Positions 11,474 through 15,400 of a DNA stretch of 15,400 bases are shown in pieces. Origin of the DNA: Thermococci archaeon (GTDB taxonomy: Archaea > Methanobacteriota_B > Thermococci > Thermococcales > Thermococcaceae); NCBI GenBank assembly GCA_003663535.1, contig QMUE01000005.1, forward strand, positions 1-15,400, in the 5' to 3' direction. Position 1 is the first letter of the stretch, and each line of letters begins with the position of its first letter. The notes under the pieces are model-generated. The model ran no database searches. It saw only the letters and a program-made list of their open reading frames with translations, and had not been told where the DNA came from. The position numbers and the translations under genes were made by a program.

Positions 11474-12982
11474 GATAAACAGCAAAAACGCTCCTAAAAA
11501 GAGCATGTATACGTTTATTTCCCTTCCAAGCTTAGAGCCGGTATCTGGGAAAAAGGGGGATAACTGGAACTCAAAGAGGCCAAGCTTTTTGAGTATGTAA
11601 AACAACACAAAACCAATAAAAATAAATGACAGGTCTCTTACCAGCTGTAAGTGTGGATAAAAATATATTCCAGTAATTAACGTAAGTAACCCAACAGATA
11701 GAGACACCACCTCTTTTTTGAATGGAAATGGAACCTTTTCTCCCCTTTTTAAAAGATAATAATTGAGTTTTATAAATGAGGTTAATGTACCAATTCCACC
11801 CGCATAAAACACGTACTTCAGAAGACCATCAATTTCTTTAACTAGCATGAATTTCCCAAATGCCCCTATGAAAGGACTAATGCCTCCAATAGCAAGGCTC
11901 AATAGGGCGATTGCAACCATCAAGAACTTATTATGGCGATATGATAACTTTTCTAAATCCCTAGTACCATAATGCTCAGCTATAGTGCCCACACTTAAAA
12001 AGAGTCCTCCTTTAAAGAGAGAGTGGGCCATAGCATAATAAGCAGCAGCTAGAGGATTTAATAGTCCTATACCCAGCAGAACGTAACCCATTTGAGAGAC
12101 CGTATGGTATGCTAAAAGTCTTTCAGAGTTTTTCTGGATTAGTGCCATTGCTATGCCAAAAAACATTGAAAGGAATGCAGTGATGATGAGAATATTTTGC
12201 ATCAAAGTACTAATAGGGAATGTCAATATGAGGAGAATCATTCCATATGCAGGGGCTTTAACAACCAAACCCGAGAGGAGAGCACTTATTGGAGCATCTG
12301 CTTTAGAGTGAGCATCTGGGAGCCAGAAGTGAAGAGGAAATACACCACTCTTTAAAATAAGCGATGAAAATGCCAAGACTAGCGCCACATTTATCTCCTT
12401 AGAAAAAACTAAATTTTCCTTTATTAAAAAAAGATTTAGGTAGCCTGTTTTCAGATAGATTATTCCGATTGCTAAGATAAATATGTAAGAAGCCAATAGC
12501 GAAAAAAGAGCATATCTAAAAGCTGCTTTTTTAGCTCCTTTCTCCTTAGAAATCGCCACCAAAGCGAAGCTAGAAACAGAGGCTATCTCCATGTAAATGT
12601 AATAATTAAAAAGATCTCGGCTTATAAAAGCACCTAGAAGTCCACTGTGAAGGAGAAGAAGAATCCCATACACTTTGTTCTCGCTTTTTTTCGGATAATA
12701 ATCACCATAAACATAAACCGCTACAAAAGTGAAGAGGAGTAGTTCAGCAACTAAAAATGGAAGACTATATGAGTCTACCATAACCTCAATCCCCGAAATT
12801 CTTTCCCATCCTCCAACAACTTCACCGAGAGGCAACTTTTGAACTATAGAAGAAATAAAAAGCCAGGGAGAAAAAGCCCCAATTAAGAACAAGTATTTGG
12901 AAAGCTTTTCTTTCCCCAATGCTGGTAAGAGGGAAATAATAAATGCAAAAAGCAAAGGACTTGCTACAAGTAATGGAATCAT
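11453..12982 (-). CDS. mnhD: Mrp/Mnh-type antiporter subunit D (ND4/NuoN-like, MbhH homologue)
   Basis: This 509-residue protein is the large ion-translocating subunit, homologous to complex I antiporter-like subunits and MbhH. About 14 membrane segments are visible. The key charged residues are in place: E132 (YIYMEIAS), K211 before FPLHFWLPDAHSKADAP (214-230), K242 (GLVVKAPAYG), the histidine and lysine of AHSLFKGGLF (320 and 324), and K377 (GAFGKFML) in a late segment. ATG 12982 overlaps the mnhC stop as ATGA. It is the last gene of the operon and its 3' end overlaps the convergent ACT-domain gene. It should exchange Na+ for H+ within the Mrp complex. It is the only ND-type large subunit here, as in the membrane hydrogenase module and unlike the classic seven-subunit Mrp with MrpA. 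Confidence 0.93.
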   Translation of the reverse strand: MIPLLVASPLLFAFIISLLPALGKEKLSKYLFLIGAFSPWLFISSIVQKLPLGEVVGGWERISGIEVMVDSYSLPFLVAELLLFTFVAVYVYGDYYPKKSENKVYGILLLLHSGLLGAFISRDLFNYYIYMEIASVSSFALVAISKEKGAKKAAFRYALFSLLASYIFILAIGIIYLKTGYLNLFLIKENLVFSKEINVALVLAFSSLILKSGVFPLHFWLPDAHSKADAPISALLSGLVVKAPAYGMILLILTFPISTLMQNILIITAFLSMFFGIAMALIQKNSERLLAYHTVSQMGYVLLGIGLLNPLAAAYYAMAHSLFKGGLFLSVGTIAEHYGTRDLEKLSYRHNKFLMVAIALLSLAIGGISPFIGAFGKFMLVKEIDGLLKYVFYAGGIGTLTSFIKLNYYLLKRGEKVPFPFKKEVVSLSVGLLTLITGIYFYPHLQLVRDLSFIFIGFVLFYILKKLGLFEFQLSPFFPDTGSKLGREINVYMLFLGAFLLFILFNSIH

Positions 12983-13272
12983 TCTTCTTCCCTCCTAATC
13001 TTTAGAACCAATGCCAGAGCAAGGGAGGTTATAGCAACATCGACTACAAGGGTTGTGAGCATTAGGGTTGCTGGCAATGGGTCCACAACAGTGCTCCTTG
13101 GAAGTATCGGAACATCTCCCCCTTCTATATAGCCAGTGCCAATAAAAAATAATACAAGGCCAATAGACACCACGTTTATAGAAAGAACCAATTTAATCAG
13201 ATTTTCTTTTGTCATGAGAGCATACATGCCAATGAGCATAATTATAATCCCAGTGAATTCTGCACTAATCAC
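12979..13272 (-). CDS. mnhC: Mrp/Mnh-type antiporter subunit C (NuoK-like)
   Basis: This 97-residue protein has three membrane segments, as expected for the NuoK-like MnhC/MbhG. The family motif appears as TVVDPLPATLMLTTLVVDVA (61-80), usually written VDPLPQALVLTAIVI. The GTG start at 13272 overlaps the mnhB stop by 8 bases, with a GGTGG ribosome binding site inside mnhB. It forms part of the membrane ion path beside subunit D. The acid after TTLVV is Asp rather than a hydrophobic residue or Gly, a small oddity in the third segment. Family assignment is secure from motif, length and position between B and D. Confidence 0.93.
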   Translation of the reverse strand: MISAEFTGIIIMLIGMYALMTKENLIKLVLSINVVSIGLVLFFIGTGYIEGGDVPILPRSTVVDPLPATLMLTTLVVDVAITSLALALVLKIRREEE

Positions 13273-13687
13273 GTTCCACCCACCTCAACAAGATATAAAA
13301 CATAAACGTAAAAGCAGCACCTACCTTCAAAGCTACACCTATATTAAACAAAGGAACAATACCTCCGCTTAAAAGTGATCCAAATGGGCCTCCTCTCAGA
13401 AAATTGAAGAAAAAGCCCCCAAAAAGCAAACTAATAATCCCTAAGGAGACTAAAAATACTCCAGAAACCCCCTCAATAAGTTGAACTTCCCAAAATTTGA
13501 AAGCTTTTCTTACCTTTTTATATCCATGTGAAGTTATCAAAAGAATAATACTAACTGCAAGGATGACTCCAGCTTGAAAACCTCCACCTGGACTTAAATG
13601 ACCATATATCATCAAGTAAGTAGAATAAGTCACCAGAAATGGACTCACAAGTTTTGTTGTTGTTCTCACTATTAGACTCATCTTCAC
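13265..13687 (-). CDS. mnhB: Mrp/Mnh-type antiporter subunit B
   Basis: This 140-residue membrane protein contains the MnhB signature YGHLSPGGGFQAGVILA (28-44) and about four membrane segments, the normal size for the stand-alone MnhB/MbhF subunit. The GTG start at 13687 overlaps the previous stop as GTGA; ATG 13681, two codons on, is an alternative. It is preceded by the two small genes that correspond to the C-terminal part of MrpA, and followed by mnhC with an 8-base overlap. It is a structural subunit of the antiporter complex, close to the site where B, C and the MrpA-like C-terminal pieces meet. Confidence 0.94.
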   Translation of the reverse strand: MKMSLIVRTTTKLVSPFLVTYSTYLMIYGHLSPGGGFQAGVILAVSIILLITSHGYKKVRKAFKFWEVQLIEGVSGVFLVSLGIISLLFGGFFFNFLRGGPFGSLLSGGIVPLFNIGVALKVGAAFTFMFYILLRWVERD

Positions 13688-13929
13688 TTCTTCTTCCCCC
13701 CCAAAAGCAAATAAAAGCCAGCAATTGCAGTGAACAACAAAGTAGCCTCTCCCAAACTATCATAAACCCTCCAATCGGCCAAAATTGCAGTAACCAAGTT
13801 TGGGACTCCTACCTCTTCCCAGTGGGTAATGTAGTACTCGTAACTTCCCCCTTCAACCCGAGAATAATCTAAGGAAGTAAAAATGGCTAACAAACCGAAG
13901 ATTATTAAAAATGCTATTATCCTCTTCAT
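13684..13929 (-). CDS. MbhE-like subunit (corresponds to the MrpA C-terminal end)
   Basis: This 81-residue protein has an N-terminal membrane segment (about 3-20), a short external loop with VEGGSYEYYITHWEEVG and a second segment near the end. The signature NLVTAILADWRVYDSLGEAT (44-63) matches the end of MrpA and MbhE, where the acidic pattern D-W-R...D-x-L-G-E is conserved. In classic Mrp this sequence is fused to the large MrpA; here it is a separate gene, as in the Thermococcales membrane hydrogenase. It starts with an ATGA overlap. A structural role in the lateral ion path is inferred from the family. Confidence 0.88.
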   Translation of the reverse strand: MKRIIAFLIIFGLLAIFTSLDYSRVEGGSYEYYITHWEEVGVPNLVTAILADWRVYDSLGEATLLFTAIAGFYLLLGGKKK

Positions 13930-14156
13930 TTCTCTACCTCCTTAATGGTGAAAAGAAAAGCGCCAATAATAACTGCTCCAACTACAATAGCAGACAACGC
14001 AACATCCGGAGCTTTTAACAATACAAGTACCAGCACAAAAGTCAGACTTAGGAAAGCATATTTAACCACAGCATTAACTAAGTTCTTTTCTTCAACCACA
14101 GCTATTGAGAGAAGTATCATAATTATAAATAGAATTTCAAGGATTATCCCAGGCAT
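13926..14156 (-). CDS. DUF4040 / MbhD-like subunit (MrpA C-terminal membrane part)
   Basis: This 76-residue protein has three membrane segments and the DUF4040 signature LKAPDVALSAIVVGAVIIG (47-65). It corresponds to the NuoJ-like part near the MrpA C-terminus and to MbhD. In most relatives the sequence after APDVAL contains a glutamate (TEAxVG, or TQLLVE in MrpA); here it reads SAIVVG, so no acidic residue is present at either position. It overlaps mnhG by 20 bases and the MbhE-like gene by 4. Whether the lost acid matters for transport is unknown. Gene order and length make the family call secure. Confidence 0.86.
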   Translation of the reverse strand: MPGIILEILFIIMILLSIAVVEEKNLVNAVVKYAFLSLTFVLVLVLLKAPDVALSAIVVGAVIIGAFLFTIKEVEK

Positions 14157-14451
14157 ACATATCCACCACCACTTTTGGCTTTATACCATGTTTATAAGCT
14201 CCCCTTGCAATTGCGTGAGAAATCATAGGATTTATCAAAGCTATCAAAAATGCCAATACAAGGAATTTAAGCCTGATTAAAGGAGAAGCCTCGGAAACTA
14301 TTGTCAGAGCTATAAGAATACTCATTGCACCTCCAGTATCACACTTAGTAGCAGCATGCAGTCTGGTATAAACATCAGGGAAACGGAGAATCCCTAGCGT
14401 ACCAAACACCATTATTGATTCACCAAGCAAAAGGAAGAAATACTCTATCAC
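14137..14451 (-). CDS. mnhG: Mrp/Mnh-type antiporter subunit G
   Basis: This 104-residue protein has three membrane segments and the diagnostic MnhG motif GILRFPDVYTRLHAATKCDT (20-39), followed by GGAMSILIAL. Its size is normal for the family (MnhG/MbhC). The GTG start at 14451 overlaps the mnhF stop as GTGA, and its own 3' end overlaps the DUF4040 gene by 20 bases. It is a small structural subunit of the E-F-G half of the antiporter. The charged tail HGIKPKVVVDMYAWDNP faces outside the membrane and is not a known motif. Confidence 0.95.
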   Translation of the reverse strand: MIEYFFLLLGESIMVFGTLGILRFPDVYTRLHAATKCDTGGAMSILIALTIVSEASPLIRLKFLVLAFLIALINPMISHAIARGAYKHGIKPKVVVDMYAWDNP

Positions 14452-14723
14452 TTTGCACCCTCCATGTATTTTGCTAGAATAAGACTCCCCACAGCGTTCA
14501 CCATCAAAAGTACTATCGCAAGATCAAGGAAAAAGTATTCTTTCATTATAAATCCAAAAATGGCTAAAATTACGACAAGTTTCGTAGTCACTGTGTTTAT
14601 ACCAACTATTCTATCAGCTAGAGTAGGCCCAAAAAGAACTCTATAAGATAGTATCAGGGAAGTGGCTATCAAGATTAAAACTCCCCAACCAAAGGGATTT
14701 ACCAAAAGATCTTCCTCAACCAT
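14448..14723 (-). CDS. mnhF: Mrp/Mnh-type antiporter subunit F
   Basis: This 91-residue protein has three membrane segments and the MnhF motif GPTLADRIVGINTVTTKLVV (32-51), where Asp37 and Arg38 are conserved. The third segment, FFLDLAIVLLMVNAVGSL, is also typical. ATG 14723 lies within the end of mnhE (25-base overlap). It belongs to the E-F-G half of the antiporter; F proteins in this family have been linked to transport of other solutes in some bacteria, but nothing here suggests that. Confidence 0.94.
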   Translation of the reverse strand: MVEEDLLVNPFGWGVLILIATSLILSYRVLFGPTLADRIVGINTVTTKLVVILAIFGFIMKEYFFLDLAIVLLMVNAVGSLILAKYMEGAK

Positions 14724-15304
14724 CCTTCTATGTCCCCCTTGATTTTTTCACCCGCTTTCTCTCTATTGAGTGTTTCCACACTTATCCAGTGCACATAGAG
14801 ATAGGTTTCTCCTAATTTTTTGTTAACATCCAGAGTTAATGTTCCCGGAGTCAGAGTTATGGAGTTGGCAAGAATAGTTATCCCTGTATTTGAGTGCAAC
14901 TCAGTTTTTATCTTTACTATACCTGGGTTTATATCCATAAACACTGCATGCTTTGCTACTTTAAAGTTGCTCTCAATTAACCTAAATGCCATAATGAATA
15001 GGTATTGTGGAATGACAAAAAAACTAATATAGAGGATTTTTTCCAGTATATGGCCACTTCTCCTTATATCCTCGGTAAGCATTTCATACATGAACAATGA
15101 TATTACCAAAGTTGCTAGGCCGCCAATAAGAAGGTTCTCCGCTTTCACATTTGCACTTATAATTGTCCAAAAAGAAAAGAGCACAATCCAAGTTAAAACT
15201 ACCTGCTCCCATTTTGGGAGCTTTTGTGCTTCATAAGTCTCAAATAGTACCCTTTGCTTTACATCATCAAGCCGCTCTCTTAAATAAAAAGGGACCCTAC
15301 TCAT
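14699..15304 (-). CDS. mnhE: Mrp/Mnh-type antiporter subunit E, first gene of the operon
   Basis: This 201-residue protein has the MnhE layout: two to three membrane segments in the first half (about 34-78 and 86-106), then a soluble domain with the family motif SITLTPGTLTLDV (147-159) and YVHWISVET. It is longer than the usual 160-170 residues because of a charged N-terminal stretch of about 30 residues (YLRERLDDVKQRVLFETYE) before the first segment. No ribosome binding site precedes ATG 15304. A TATA element 20-30 bases upstream makes a leaderless start likely, so the extension seems real. It opens an eight-gene operon in which every neighbour overlaps. MrpE is needed for complex assembly in bacteria. 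Confidence 0.92.
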   Translation of the reverse strand: MSRVPFYLRERLDDVKQRVLFETYEAQKLPKWEQVVLTWIVLFSFWTIISANVKAENLLIGGLATLVISLFMYEMLTEDIRRSGHILEKILYISFFVIPQYLFIMAFRLIESNFKVAKHAVFMDINPGIVKIKTELHSNTGITILANSITLTPGTLTLDVNKKLGETYLYVHWISVETLNREKAGEKIKGDIEGWLRKIFW

Positions 15305-15322
15305 ATATCATATTTGGTTTTC

Positions 15323-15335
15323 AATAATTATAACC
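15323..15335 (-). promoter_or_regulatory. Promoter of the Mrp operon (leaderless)
   Basis: The minus-strand GGTTATAATTATT (15335-15323) places the start at or next to ATG 15304. A second TATA-like element, GAGTATAAAAAAG (15370-15358), lies farther up and would give a leader of about 35 bases. There is no ribosome binding site, which favours the nearer one. Confidence 0.45.
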
Positions 15336-15400
15336 ATTTTGTTGCCTTCTTGCCCAACTTTTTTATACTCTGAAATCATAATTTTTACCAGAGATTTTAA

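Noticed and set aside
1..15400. TATCAC-N5-GTGATA sites of the Thermococcales glycolytic regulator
   Set aside because: I looked in the promoter regions for this motif and did not find both halves with correct spacing.
1..15400. CRISPR arrays, tRNA or rRNA genes, insertion sequences
   Set aside because: No regularly spaced direct repeats, cloverleaf-like segments, rRNA stretches or transposase motifs were seen; the longest gene-free stretches are about 200 bases.

Overview
The window looks like a chromosomal segment of a hyperthermophilic archaeon of the order Thermococcales (Thermococcus, Pyrococcus or Palaeococcus), probably an AT-rich member. The evidence is archaeal BRE/TATA promoters of the type AAAG-TTTATA, strong GGAGGTG ribosome binding sites mixed with apparently leaderless genes, a pyruvoyl arginine decarboxylase beside a prokaryotic pyruvoyl AdoMet decarboxylase and an aminopropyltransferase, and a Mrp-type antiporter operon in the gene order seen in Thermococcales membrane hydrogenases (E-F-G-DUF4040-MbhE-B-C-D). 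The species cannot be fixed from the sequence alone. No rRNA, tRNA, CRISPR array or insertion sequence was seen, and no gene appears broken.

Layout. (1) 1-213 holds a perfect 11-bp inverted repeat with a TATA box in each arm, then the promoter of a metallo-beta-lactamase-fold hydrolase (214-891, +). (2) 925-1950 (+) encodes a membrane protein with an outside domain resembling cell-wall-binding repeats and an inside winged helix, a likely one-component transmembrane regulator. (3) On the minus strand, 2047-3059 carries an acidic helical protein followed by a tiny C2H2 zinc-finger protein. (4) 3128-7354 (-) is a five-gene, mostly overlapping operon: UbiA prenyltransferase, flippase-like membrane protein, GT4 glycosyltransferase, creatininase-family amidohydrolase, and a coiled-coil protein with two membrane segments. 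A small HTH regulator (7451-7774, +) is divergent from it, and they share a TATA region flanked by a palindrome. (5) 7771-9631 (-) is a polyamine cluster, pdaD-speD-speE. (6) 9837-10973 (-) is a monovalent cation/proton antiporter. (7) 11066-11473 (+) is an AbrB-like/ACT protein. (8) 11453-15304 (-) is an eight-gene Mrp/Mnh antiporter operon in which every neighbouring pair overlaps.

How the genes work together. PdaD makes agmatine from arginine, SpeD makes decarboxylated AdoMet, and SpeE joins the aminopropyl group to agmatine or putrescine, giving the polyamines that thermophiles need. The UbiA/flippase/GT4 set looks like a lipid- or lipid-carrier-linked glycan pathway, with the divergent HTH protein as its probable local regulator. 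The two antiporter systems would handle sodium and proton exchange. The Mrp operon lacks an MrpA N-terminal (ND5-like) subunit and any visible catalytic partner such as a hydrogenase, so it is either a stand-alone module or works with a subunit encoded elsewhere.

The observations most worth following are the cell-wall-repeat/winged-helix membrane protein, the shared operator between the HTH gene and the UbiA operon, the out-of-frame small ORF with a strong ribosome binding site over the start of speD, and the reduced Mrp operon.
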